7,413 bases of DNA from Erysipelotrichia bacterium. Lineage in GTDB: Bacteria; Bacillota_I; Bacilli_A; Erysipelotrichales; Erysipelotrichaceae. The stretch's first letter is position 1. Each line of letters begins with the position of its first letter. The notes beneath the pieces are model-generated. The model was not told the DNA's origin. It searched no databases and saw nothing but the letters and a program-made list of their open reading frames with translations. Location: the NCBI GenBank assembly GCA_009929095.1, contig SABF01000072.1:1-7413 (forward strand), written 5' to 3'. A program made the translations under genes and the position numbers. Positions 1 to 6,858 of the stretch are shown one piece after another.

Positions 1-407
1 GATGCGATCCACGTGATCTTATCTCCAAGCGCTTTCTTAATCCAGTAACCAGCAAGATGTGTAAATGCAGGAATGCTTGAAGTGTATACCACTTTATATG
101 GATAACTCTTTGCCTGTTTCAATGCTGCTTTACAGTAGCGGTGAAACCAGATAAAACCGGAGATCACATTCTTTTTTTCAAATGTAGCTACTGCCTGATC
201 ATAATCACAGACATACTTAACATGAAAGCGAGAATAAGAAGAATCATGTTCCAGTTTATTCACTAATGTCAAATCATCTTTTCCCTTCAGAGCAATGACA
301 TCAAATTCAGCATCAATATTGCGCAGATGTTTATAAGTGAGCAATGTGACGGTATCGTTATATGGTACAAATCCGCCGGGAACTACCAGAATTCTTTCTT
401 TAGTCAT
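1..407 (-). CDS. Glycosyltransferase-like protein, N-terminal part (runs off the left edge)
   Basis: This is an open frame of 135 complete codons from an ATG at 407-405 with no stop before the window edge, so the gene is partial. The protein begins MTKERILVVPGG and reads as alternating beta strands and helices: a first strand ending in a Pro-Gly-Gly-Phe turn (residues 5-13), a second strand near 35-40 (FDVIAL), and a strand plus loop near 106-113 (VVYTSSIP) followed by a helix. This resembles the N-terminal acceptor-side Rossmann domain of GT-B glycosyltransferases such as GT4. The donor-binding half lies outside, so sugar specificity cannot be read. The start overlaps the end of the upstream DUF2304 gene by 8 bases (ATGACTAA), and an AGGA lies a few bases before the ATG, so translational coupling is likely. 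The start is well supported. The glycosyltransferase call rests on fold pattern and neighbours, and another GT-B-like or unrelated Rossmann protein remains possible. Confidence 0.7.
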   Translation of the reverse strand, partial: MTKERILVVPGGFVPYNDTVTLLTYKHLRNIDAEFDVIALKGKDDLTLVNKLEHDSSYSRFHVKYVCDYDQAVATFEKKNVISGFIWFHRYCKAALKQAKSYPYKVVYTSSIPAFTHLAGYWIKKALGDKITWIA

Positions 408-747
408 GATGATCCTGAAGCCGTCTTTTCAGTTCTGCTATCTCATAGGTCAATGTTCTGATCTTTTCATTCTGCTGAGAAACACGAACAAACAGATAAA
501 AACTGATCAGATAGACCAGGAAAATAAAGACGAGAAACACTGCGTTGACTGGTGTGGCAATACTCAGTACACGGGCAATCCAATCAATTAGTTTTGGAAA
601 CAGGCTCAATATAATAATGATCAAAGCCCATACAATCCAGATGATTGTATAGTGAATGTTCATTCTAGTTCGTTTTGCAACGACAAGTACAAAAATCAGA
701 GTAATGACTGATCCCATCAGTAAGCTTGTCTGCATGGTTGAAAGCAT
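400..747 (-). CDS. DUF2304 small membrane protein, GacJ-like partner of the adjacent GT2
   Basis: The chosen start gives 115 residues. The frame stays open upstream to an ATG at 792 (130 residues), but the ATG at 747-745 has GGGAGG seven bases before it, while the extra 15 residues look unlike the family. Hydrophobic segments lie at about residues 5-23, 33-51 and 68-88. A KRTRMN motif follows the first, and LSLFP ends the second. Then comes a polar, probably coiled-coil tail (about 89-112, EKIRTLTYEIAELKRRL). This arrangement fits DUF2304. In group A Streptococcus the DUF2304 protein GacJ (about the same size) binds the glycosyltransferase GacI and stimulates synthesis of GlcNAc-phosphate-undecaprenol. 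The gene directly upstream here is a GacI/DPM1-like enzyme, so the same partnership is inferred. The protein should sit in the cytoplasmic membrane with the tail in the cytoplasm. The gene ends inside the start of the next one (8-base overlap). Confidence 0.85.
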   Translation of the reverse strand: MLSTMQTSLLMGSVITLIFVLVVAKRTRMNIHYTIIWIVWALIIIILSLFPKLIDWIARVLSIATPVNAVFLVFIFLVYLISFYLFVRVSQQNEKIRTLTYEIAELKRRLQDHHD

Positions 748-754
748 TAAAAAA

Positions 755-760
755 CCTCCC
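755..760 (-). promoter_or_regulatory. Ribosome-binding site that sets the DUF2304 start
   Basis: The minus strand reads GGGAGG here, followed by seven bases (TTTTTTA) and then ATG at 747. It is one of the strongest Shine-Dalgarno matches in the window. It favours the 115-residue product over the longer frame opening at 792. Confidence 0.75.
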
Positions 761-775
761 GCTTGATACCTGAAT

Positions 776-784
776 ATTCTAACA
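776..784 (-). promoter_or_regulatory. Possible extended -10 promoter before DUF2304
   Basis: The minus strand reads TGTTAGAAT: an extended -10 TG, one spacer base, and a hexamer matching TATAAT at five of six positions. No good -35 lies at the usual distance, as expected for some extended -10 promoters. Transcription would start near 769, giving a leader of about 20 bases that contains the ribosome-binding site at 760-755. It sits in a 71-base gap in an otherwise tightly packed cluster. Short AT-rich matches arise by chance, so this is only a candidate. Confidence 0.25.
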
Positions 785-818
785 TATTGCACAGGTCACA
801 GGACTGCCGGGAAGCAAA

Positions 819-1484
819 TTACTGAATAAAGAGAATACTCATCAGTACATTGAACATGAATTTAACAGACTTCAGAGGATTTGCAAAATAGCTTGTTCCT
901 TCCTGTCTTTCTTCCATTTCTACCTGTACCTCCAAAACATTCATCTTCTTTTTAAGAATATGACACAGTGCATCAGGCTCTGCCACGTAATTCAGATTGT
1001 CTGCAAAGCTTTCAAGTACTTTTCTGCCCATAGCTCTCATCCCGCTGGTAGGGTCCGTAACTTTAAAACCTGTTTTGAGTTTGATTATGCCACAAATGAT
1101 GCGGCTTCCAAACATCCGCATGGACCATGGTTTTGATTCAGCGGCAAAACGGGATCCGATAACATAATCGTATCCTTCTGTCACTTTATCCAACAGAGGT
1201 TTGATATATACAGGCAGATGCTGCCCGTCGCCGTCCACGACGACTGCAGCATCATAATCATGTTCAACTGCATACATAAACCCAACCTGAGTAACATTGG
1301 CCAGTCCCAGATTAAGCGGAAGATTCAGATAGTTGATATTCAGGGACTGATAAAGATCTGCAGACTGATCCGTACTGCAGTCATTGATTACAATATAGTC
1401 ATACCCTAATTCTTCTATATTTTTTATCAATGAAGGCACATTTGCACTCTCATTGTAAGCTGGGATGATAATCAGTGATTTCAT
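819..1484 (-). CDS. Family 2 glycosyltransferase, DPM1/GacI-like polyprenyl-phosphate sugar transferase
   Basis: The protein has 221 residues. The GT-A fold is clear: SLIIIPAYNES at 3-13 (first nucleotide-binding strand), VINDCSTD at 32-39, and VVDGDGQH at 82-89 with the metal-binding DxD-type aspartates. GSRF at 110-113 and DPTSGMRAM at 144-152 follow, both typical of dolichol-phosphate-mannose-synthase-like enzymes. The first 200 residues look cytoplasmic, and the last 14 (FMFNVLMSILFIQ region) are hydrophobic and may touch the membrane. This class moves a sugar from a nucleotide donor to undecaprenyl phosphate; the sugar cannot be read from sequence. The next gene downstream is a DUF2304 membrane protein, the same pairing as streptococcal gacI-gacJ, which supports a role in making a lipid-linked monosaccharide for extracellular decoration of a polymer. 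AGGGGA about ten bases before the ATG is a usable ribosome-binding site. A 74-base gap separates it from the upstream GT4 gene. Confidence 0.9.
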   Translation of the reverse strand: MKSLIIIPAYNESANVPSLIKNIEELGYDYIVINDCSTDQSADLYQSLNINYLNLPLNLGLANVTQVGFMYAVEHDYDAAVVVDGDGQHLPVYIKPLLDKVTEGYDYVIGSRFAAESKPWSMRMFGSRIICGIIKLKTGFKVTDPTSGMRAMGRKVLESFADNLNYVAEPDALCHILKKKMNVLEVQVEMEERQEGTSYFANPLKSVKFMFNVLMSILFIQ

Positions 1485-1527
1485 GAATGCGCGGTCCCCT
1501 TGTCAATAGTGTATTCTAGCAGGAAGA

Positions 1528-1533
1528 ATTATA
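1528..1533 (-). promoter_or_regulatory. Possible -10 element before the DPM1-like gene
   Basis: The minus strand carries a perfect TATAAT here in the gap between the GT4 and DPM1-like genes. Transcription from it would begin near 1520 and leave a leader of about 36 bases. The -35 region is poor at 16-18 base spacing, so this may be a chance match in AT-rich sequence. If real, it would let the DPM1-like/DUF2304 pair be expressed separately from the sugar-nucleotide genes. Confidence 0.22.
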
Positions 1534-1558
1534 TTCGCAAAATAATGGTACAAATCTC

Positions 1559-2764
1559 TTACTTATTAAGCATTCTTTTATACTGATCAATATAGTTGCT
1601 TGTCATGTCATCTGAAATAATCTGCGTCAGAGTATCTCGACAATTGCTGTGTCTCAGCAATACAAGAATATGTTCCAAATCGTCTCGTTTTGTGACAAGT
1701 GCTGGATTGCCTGCTGATTCTGGCGATCCCCCTGTGTTATAAGTCACTACCGGAAGACCGCATGCACCAGCCTCCAGATTAACTGTAGGATAATTATCCT
1801 CAAGTGTCAGATTAACAAAACAATCTGCTGTACTGTACCACTTTCTGAGCGTTTCCGGATCTTTGCTGCCAAGTGGAAGTGCATATTTCCCGAAAAGACG
1901 TTTCTGTTTGTCACTGAGCCCAATGACAACCAATAATTCATTTTCATTCAGCTGTCGGCTGAGCTTAATCAGTTCCTCAAGTCCTTTGGGTTTCGTCCAG
2001 ACACTGGCACAGGCAAGATAAATACGCTTATTTTCAAGGTGATATCTTTCTCTGAAGTCACTTTTTTCATAATAAAACAATGATGCATTGAGACTGTTAT
2101 GAATAACAGTGCATGGTTTGTCTTTCAGAATTGACTGCGCAACTTCATTCTTCAGCCAGTTGCTCGGTACTGCAAGCGACAGATTCAAATCTTCGTATGC
2201 CTGCTTCTTCCATTGCAGATTTTTCTGGCTGTTTGAGAATACCCGATATGGATATGTATCTCTGTACCTGCAATGTCTGCATCCATTCTTCCATTCATCG
2301 CACTGATGATAGTCATAGTAAGCACAGAATCCGGTATAGCTCCAGCAGTCATGCAATGTCCATAGTACAGGCTTTCCAAAATTCTTGAGAAACTGGAACA
2401 GCATAGGACCATTCAGATAAAACCCATGAATATTATGCAAATGAACCACGTCTGGATTCAGTTCCTTGATTTTTCGGATAATCTGTATCGTATTATTCTT
2501 GGAATGCAGACAGTTGGAATCAAAGAGCACTGAAGTTATCAGATCAATTTTCTGCTCTAAAGAATCTGCTAAATAGTACACACCCGGCTCATGAGAATAA
2601 TCAGCAGACGCATCTTTGCCAACAGCACTTTTACGTGAATAAATCACAGATGATTGATAGCCTTTATCTAGCAAGGCATGATGAAGATCCCGGACAATCC
2701 GCCCGGTACTGCCATAGCCATATACAGAATTAATCTGCAAGATGTTCAGCTTTTTTTCAGCCAT
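1559..2764 (-). CDS. GT4-family glycosyltransferase with a five-cysteine insertion
   Basis: The 401-residue length is normal for a GT-B fold enzyme. The N-terminal domain starts with a strand and glycine-rich loop, NILQINSVYGYGSTGRI (7-23), then DVVHLHNIHG (105-114). The C-terminal donor-binding domain holds the GT4 signature LEDNYPTVNLEAGACGLPVV (321-340), with the likely donor-binding Glu at 331, and TGGSPES (344-350). Between the domains is a segment with five cysteines (140, 147, 155, 162, 165), which I recognise as recurring in a GT4 subgroup of polysaccharide clusters. The likely role is adding one sugar to a lipid-linked repeat unit at the inner membrane face; donor and acceptor are unknown, with UDP-L-FucNAc from the upstream genes a candidate donor. 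The ATG lies inside the last codons of capG (19-base overlap) and has no clear Shine-Dalgarno of its own, so translation probably depends on ribosomes finishing capG. Confidence 0.9.
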   Translation of the reverse strand: MAEKKLNILQINSVYGYGSTGRIVRDLHHALLDKGYQSSVIYSRKSAVGKDASADYSHEPGVYYLADSLEQKIDLITSVLFDSNCLHSKNNTIQIIRKIKELNPDVVHLHNIHGFYLNGPMLFQFLKNFGKPVLWTLHDCWSYTGFCAYYDYHQCDEWKNGCRHCRYRDTYPYRVFSNSQKNLQWKKQAYEDLNLSLAVPSNWLKNEVAQSILKDKPCTVIHNSLNASLFYYEKSDFRERYHLENKRIYLACASVWTKPKGLEELIKLSRQLNENELLVVIGLSDKQKRLFGKYALPLGSKDPETLRKWYSTADCFVNLTLEDNYPTVNLEAGACGLPVVTYNTGGSPESAGNPALVTKRDDLEHILVLLRHSNCRDTLTQIISDDMTSNYIDQYKRMLNK

Positions 2765-3876
2765 ACTGTTCGATTGACAATATCCGTATAGCTCTGAATA
2801 ATCTTCACTACTTTAATGGATACATTCGTGTCCATGTAATCTCTGGCACAGCCCAGAGGTTCGTTGTTTTCAAATATTGATGCATTCAGTTCCATTGCCT
2901 GTTCAATGGTTTCTTCTGTAATGCCTCCAATCACAACACTGCCTGCATCAAGAGCTTCCGGACGCTCAGTGGAAGTACGAATCAATACACCATTGAACTT
3001 GAGAATTGCACTTTCTTCAGAAAGTGTACCAGAGTCACTTAATACACAATATGCATTTTTCTGCAGATGATTGTATTCAAAGAATCCAAATGGCTGAAGA
3101 TTCTGCACGAGCGGATTGAACTTGAATTTTCTGGATTCAATAAATTTCCGTGAACGCGGATGTGTGGAATATATCACTGGCATCTGGTATCTTTCTGCAA
3201 TGGCATTGATCGCATTCATCAGCGACATGAAATTATCTTCATTGTCGATATTTTCTTCTCTATGAGCTGAAACGAGGATATACTTGCCTTTTTCCAGATT
3301 GAGCTGCCTCAATACATCAGAAGCATCAATCTCCTTCATGTGTTTCTCAAGCACTTCTCTCATCGGCGATCCGGTCACAAATACAGTCTTGCCATCCGCA
3401 CCTTCGCTCAGCAGATATCTTCTGCTGTTTTCTGTATAAGGAAGATTGATATCAGAAATGACATCAACGATTCTCCTGTTGATCATTTCAGAGACATTCC
3501 AGTCCCAGCATCTGTTTCCTGCTTCCATATGGAAGATCGGAGTTTTAAGACGCTTTGCAGCGATGGCAGACAGTGCACTGTTGGTATCACCAAGCACCAA
3601 TACTGCATCAGGTTTCTCTTTCAGCATAACATCATAAGACTTGGAGATAATGCTTCCCATTGTCTCGCCAAGATCCTTGCCGACACATTCCAGATAATAA
3701 TCAGGTTTTCTAAGTCCAAGTTCCTGGAAAAAGATTTCATTCAGATGCGGATCATAGTTCTGACCTGTATGTACCAGAATGTGATCAAAGTACCTGTCAC
3801 ACGCCTTGATTGTTTCACTCAATCGGATAATCTCCGGTCGGGTTCCAAGTATTGTCATGACCTTTAGTTTCTTCAT
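2746..3876 (-). CDS. capG: UDP-GlcNAc 2-epimerase family enzyme, CapG type (last step to UDP-L-FucNAc)
   Basis: The 376-residue length fits the non-hydrolysing UDP-sugar 2-epimerases (WecB/CapG/WbjD). Family motifs occur in order: GTRPEIIRL (11-19), HTGQNYD (36-42), GDTNSALSA (96-104), HMEAGNRCWDWN (116-127), SAHREEN (203-209), STHPRSRK (237-244), SDSGTLSEE (280-288) and TERPEA (303-308). The HMEAGNR-type segment, in place of the HVEAGLRTGD found in WecB, resembles the CapG/WbjD branch. In S. aureus serotype 5 and Pseudomonas aeruginosa O11 this branch inverts C2 of UDP-2-acetamido-2,6-dideoxy-L-talose to give UDP-L-FucNAc. The gene follows capE and capF directly, which supports that reading; a plain UDP-GlcNAc/UDP-ManNAc epimerase is the alternative. 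GGGGAG eight bases before the ATG is a good ribosome-binding site. The gap to capF is 17 bases. The last codons contain a run of seven A and overlap the downstream GT4 start. Confidence 0.93.
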   Translation of the reverse strand: MKKLKVMTILGTRPEIIRLSETIKACDRYFDHILVHTGQNYDPHLNEIFFQELGLRKPDYYLECVGKDLGETMGSIISKSYDVMLKEKPDAVLVLGDTNSALSAIAAKRLKTPIFHMEAGNRCWDWNVSEMINRRIVDVISDINLPYTENSRRYLLSEGADGKTVFVTGSPMREVLEKHMKEIDASDVLRQLNLEKGKYILVSAHREENIDNEDNFMSLMNAINAIAERYQMPVIYSTHPRSRKFIESRKFKFNPLVQNLQPFGFFEYNHLQKNAYCVLSDSGTLSEESAILKFNGVLIRTSTERPEALDAGSVVIGGITEETIEQAMELNASIFENNEPLGCARDYMDTNVSIKVVKIIQSYTDIVNRTVWLKKS

Positions 3877-3893
3877 CTTGCTTTCTCCCCTGC

Positions 3894-4991
3894 TTAAACC
3901 TGCTCTGCAAATGTATCCGGATGTTCCGGATCAAATATCTCACTGCACCACATCACAACTGCGGCATCCGTATCTCCGGTATTTTCAATATTGTGAGTAT
4001 ATCCAGTTGGAATATCGACCACTTCTGGACGTTCTCCATATGCGGTATAACTGATGATTTCAGTTTCACCAATCTTTCTGAATCGGATCGTGCATGTTCC
4101 ACTGACCACAATGAACTTTTCGTTCTTCGTATGATGCCAGTGATTTCCCTTTGTAATGCCCGGCTTGATGATATTAATTGAAACCTGACCTCGATCTGAA
4201 GATTTCACCAGTTCAGTAAAGGACCCTCGATTATCACTGTGGGATACAAGAGAATAGGAAAATTCATCTTCCTTCAGATAACTGAGATAAGTTGCATATA
4301 ATTTGGTCTCAAGTTCCCCGCTCATATCAGGTACGAGCAGTGTTTTCCTGCTGTCTCTGAAAGACTGGATCGTATCTGCAAGATGTCCCAATGTACATGG
4401 ATATACCGGCTTTACATGGCAGTAGTCATCATTGCCCTCTTTGCCAATACACGAAATAAAAGCATCAACGATGTCATCTACGTATACAAAGGTCACTTCT
4501 GCTTTTTGATCACGGATGGTCAGTGGAATATCATTTGCCACGTTATAGCAGAATGTTGAAACTACGGAGTTATAGTTCGGTCTGGACCACTTTCCAAAGG
4601 CATTCTCCAAGCGAAATACAAATACTGGATTTCCGGTATCCCTGCCATACTCAAATACAGCATCTTCTGCTTCTTTTTTTGATTTTCCATAATCATTATC
4701 CAGTTCAGCCTGAATACTGGAAGAAATCAATAGAGGAATATGCTTACTCTGCAGCTTCATAAGTCCAATAAGCTGTTCCGTAAGACCTGCATTGCCCTGA
4801 TAGAACTCTGAAGTGTCCTTAGGACGATTTACTCCTGCTAGGTGCATAACAAAATCTGCCTGAGGTACCAGTTCAGAAAGTGGAATATTGGTATCACGAT
4901 CAAACGGAAGAACATTGAAGTCCTTCTGTTTGAGAGTCAGACATAAGTTTTTTCCAAGGAATCCGCTGGAACCGGTAACCAGAATATTCAT
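3894..4991 (-). CDS. capF: CapF-type bifunctional reductase/epimerase (SDR domain plus cupin)
   Basis: The protein has 365 residues in two domains, close to S. aureus CapF. Residues 1 to about 245 form an extended short-chain dehydrogenase: nucleotide-binding TGSSGFLG (6-13), MHLAGVNRP (49-57), serines 90-92, catalytic YGKSK (Tyr101, Lys105), and RLENAFGKW (127-135). Residues about 250-365 form a cupin: HWHHTKNEKF (284-293), with His284, His286 or His287 and Glu291 as likely metal ligands, and TGYTHNIEN (329-337) supplying His333. In CapF the cupin epimerises C3 of the 4-keto sugar from CapE, and the SDR domain reduces C4 with NADPH, giving UDP-2-acetamido-2,6-dideoxy-L-talose for CapG. The capE stop is two bases away, and the GAGGAA closing capE is the ribosome-binding site for capF, so the two are translationally coupled. 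Both key motif sets look intact. Confidence 0.95.
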   Translation of the reverse strand: MNILVTGSSGFLGKNLCLTLKQKDFNVLPFDRDTNIPLSELVPQADFVMHLAGVNRPKDTSEFYQGNAGLTEQLIGLMKLQSKHIPLLISSSIQAELDNDYGKSKKEAEDAVFEYGRDTGNPVFVFRLENAFGKWSRPNYNSVVSTFCYNVANDIPLTIRDQKAEVTFVYVDDIVDAFISCIGKEGNDDYCHVKPVYPCTLGHLADTIQSFRDSRKTLLVPDMSGELETKLYATYLSYLKEDEFSYSLVSHSDNRGSFTELVKSSDRGQVSINIIKPGITKGNHWHHTKNEKFIVVSGTCTIRFRKIGETEIISYTAYGERPEVVDIPTGYTHNIENTGDTDAAVVMWCSEIFDPEHPDTFAEQV

Positions 4992-4993
4992 GG

Positions 4994-6040
4994 TTATTCC
5001 TCGGTCGGATCTAGTTTCTTCAGCAGTTCGACCATTCCCTCAACATCAAGTCTCTTGGTATTGTCAGAGTCATATTCCTTGATTGTTTCAATCTTCTTGT
5101 TGCCTTTGGTTATGTAGTTATCGTAATTCAAATCACGGTTATCTGCAGGAATGCGATAATAATCACCCATATCCTGTGCTCTTGCCATTTCTTCCGTTGT
5201 AACAAGAACTTCATACAGTTTCTCGCCATGACGGGAACCGATAATCACTTTACCGGCTTTGGAAGGATGCAGTTCAAGTACTGCATCAGCTAAGGTATCA
5301 ATGGTCGCAGCCGGTGCCTTCTGAACAAATGTATCTCCCTGCTCTCCATGTTCAAACGCATAGAGAACAAGTTCTACTGCATCATCCAGTGTCATCATGA
5401 ATCTGGTCATATCCGGATTAGTCAAAGTGATAGGCTTTCCTTCGTTGATCTGATCAATAAACAGCGGAATTACACTGCCGCGGCTTGCCATGACATTGCC
5501 ATATCTTGTGCAGCATAGAACAGGTCCATCAGTCCCCATCTGACGGCTTCTTGCGATAACATTCTTTTCCATCAATGCCTTGGTCATACCCATAGCATTG
5601 ATTGGATATGCAGCTTTGTCTGTACTGAGGAAGATTGCTTTTTTTACATGATTGTTAGCACAGGCGCTGATCACGTTGTTGGAGCCAAGCACATTTGTTT
5701 TAACTGCTTCAATCGGATAGAATTCACAGGAAGGTACCTGTTTCAGTGCAGCTGCGTGAAATACATAATCTGCGCCTTTGAATGCACCGGCAATAGAGTC
5801 ATAGTCTCTGACATCCCCAATGTAAAATTTAAGTTTCTCACTGATCTCCGGACATTTTGCCTGATACAGATGACGCATATCATCCTGTTTCTTCTCATCT
5901 CTTGAAACAATGCGGATTTCCTTGATATCTGTCTTCAGAAATCGTTTGGCAACTGCATGTCCGAAGGAACCTGTTCCACCGGTAATAACAAGTATTCTGT
6001 CTTTAAAAATTGATTTATCGCTTTTCATATTCTTCCTCAT
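4994..6040 (-). CDS. capE: CapE-type UDP-GlcNAc 4,6-dehydratase/5-epimerase
   Basis: The frame codes for 348 residues of an extended short-chain dehydrogenase. Visible motifs are the NAD(P)-binding TGGTGSFG (20-27), SRDEKKQDDMR (46-56), GDVRDYDS (75-82), HAAALKQVP (95-103), STDKAAYPINAMGMTK (139-154), RYGNVMASRGSVIP (179-192) and RHGEKLYE (270-277). The usual catalytic Tyr of YxxxK is Met150 (Met-x3-Lys154), a feature of the CapE/WbjB branch that separates it from FlaA1/PseB. CapE converts UDP-GlcNAc to a 4-keto-6-deoxy-L-sugar by 4,6-dehydration and C5 inversion, the first step to UDP-L-FucNAc. Start choice is uncertain: ATG at 6040 lies three bases after the upstream stop, with only a weak AAGAG before it. 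The ATG at 6028 (Met5) has GAGGA five bases ahead, and the resulting N-terminus looks more like the family. The difference is four residues. Confidence 0.94.
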   Translation of the reverse strand: MRKNMKSDKSIFKDRILVITGGTGSFGHAVAKRFLKTDIKEIRIVSRDEKKQDDMRHLYQAKCPEISEKLKFYIGDVRDYDSIAGAFKGADYVFHAAALKQVPSCEFYPIEAVKTNVLGSNNVISACANNHVKKAIFLSTDKAAYPINAMGMTKALMEKNVIARSRQMGTDGPVLCCTRYGNVMASRGSVIPLFIDQINEGKPITLTNPDMTRFMMTLDDAVELVLYAFEHGEQGDTFVQKAPAATIDTLADAVLELHPSKAGKVIIGSRHGEKLYEVLVTTEEMARAQDMGDYYRIPADNRDLNYDNYITKGNKKIETIKEYDSDNTKRLDVEGMVELLKKLDPTEE

Positions 6041-6043
6041 CTC

Positions 6044-6856
6044 TTATTTCAATGTATTGCTCTTCTGCGCATAGCGGTAGAAGTGATTCAATAACTTTGC
6101 AAACCAGGTAGGCCAGAATTTCTTGAACATTTCCAGTTCCTGATCGGACCTGATATCCGAATTAATCTCTCTTGATGTATGAGAACCAGGATGAACACGA
6201 TGCCCCATCAGCGGTTCAGCAATATACGTAAAAGCCACTCCCTCAGCAAGGGAAAGATGATACCAGCCATACCAATCTCCTACACCTTTGAATTTGTTCT
6301 GAGTGAATATCAAATCATAAGGAATATTATGAGGTACATAAGCAACTGAAGGGCACATGATGGAACAGCCCCATCTTAAGCAGGACTGTTTATCACTGAG
6401 CTTAGTTGATGAATGCAATCTCTTCAATTTGTGAAGAATCAGACGTTTGACTGAAAGTAAAGTATCTTTATAAACACGTTTTCCATTGCGAACTTCAAAA
6501 TAGTCCGTAAAGAGAATCTCTGATTTCGGATATTTCCTGTACGCATCTACTATCGCCTGTGAATAACCAGGATCATAGATATCATCCTGATGAGCAATTG
6601 TCACCAGTTCATTACCGCCATGGCTCCAGGCAAAATCAAAATCCCCAATATTGCCGCCGCCTTTAACTGGATTAACAACCACCTCAAGGTTGTACTTCTT
6701 TGCATAGGAGCGGATATACTCATTGTCCGTAGAAGTGCCGATAATGACTTTAGATGGATAATCCTGATTCAGTACAGACTTAATGGATTCTTCCAGGTAT
6801 TCTGACTCTCCATAAGCCAGCACGATAAAGGTATGAATAATCTTTTCTTCACTCAT
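6044..6856 (-). CDS. Family 2 glycosyltransferase
   Basis: The protein has 270 residues with a GT-A fold. It shows HTFIVLAYGESEYLEESIKSV (8-28), a normal GT2 first strand, loop and helix; STDNEYI (42-48); GNIGDFDFAW (68-77); and the metal/nucleotide-binding HQDDIYDPGY (89-98). VGDWYGWYH (192-200) sits where GT2 enzymes carry the acceptor-side ED or GD catalytic motif. No transmembrane segment is evident, so it probably acts at the cytoplasmic face of the membrane on a lipid-linked acceptor. The donor sugar cannot be read from sequence. The start lies two bases after the rfbC stop (TAG-AG-ATG), with AAGGGG about 11 bases before the ATG. The stop is three bases before the capE frame, so the genes are clearly cotranscribed. 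The family assignment is secure; the sugar specificity is unknown. Confidence 0.9.
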   Translation of the reverse strand: MSEEKIIHTFIVLAYGESEYLEESIKSVLNQDYPSKVIIGTSTDNEYIRSYAKKYNLEVVVNPVKGGGNIGDFDFAWSHGGNELVTIAHQDDIYDPGYSQAIVDAYRKYPKSEILFTDYFEVRNGKRVYKDTLLSVKRLILHKLKRLHSSTKLSDKQSCLRWGCSIMCPSVAYVPHNIPYDLIFTQNKFKGVGDWYGWYHLSLAEGVAFTYIAEPLMGHRVHPGSHTSREINSDIRSDQELEMFKKFWPTWFAKLLNHFYRYAQKSNTLK

Positions 6857-6858
6857 CT

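Noticed and set aside
337..591. An 84-codon plus-strand frame opposite DUF2304 and the partial glycosyltransferase
   Set aside because: It is antisense to two supported coding regions, and its sequence has no recognisable family features.
748..792. The 15-residue N-terminal extension of the DUF2304 frame (start at 792)
   Set aside because: The ATG at 747 has a near-ideal GGGAGG at seven-base spacing and gives the family's usual length; the extension is polar and unlike DUF2304 starts.
748..818. Terminator search in the gap between the DPM1-like and DUF2304 genes
   Set aside because: The T-run before the DUF2304 ATG is not preceded by a GC-rich stem loop; it is preceded by the ribosome-binding site, so no terminator is called.
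1501..1506. Perfect TTGACA (-35-like) on the minus strand before the DPM1-like gene
   Set aside because: A -10 at 17-base spacing would be TGAAAT inside the first codons of the gene, giving a transcript without ribosome-binding site or start codon.
2109..2412. Overlapping open frames on both strands inside the GT4 gene (65-91 codons)
   Set aside because: They fall inside a well-supported coding gene, have no convincing ribosome-binding site, and read as low-meaning translations.
3340..3867. A 175-codon plus-strand open frame opposite capG
   Set aside because: It lies wholly antisense to a highly conserved gene, its translation is rich in Cys, His, Ile and Ser without domain pattern, and it resembles no family I know; it is a codon-bias shadow of capG.
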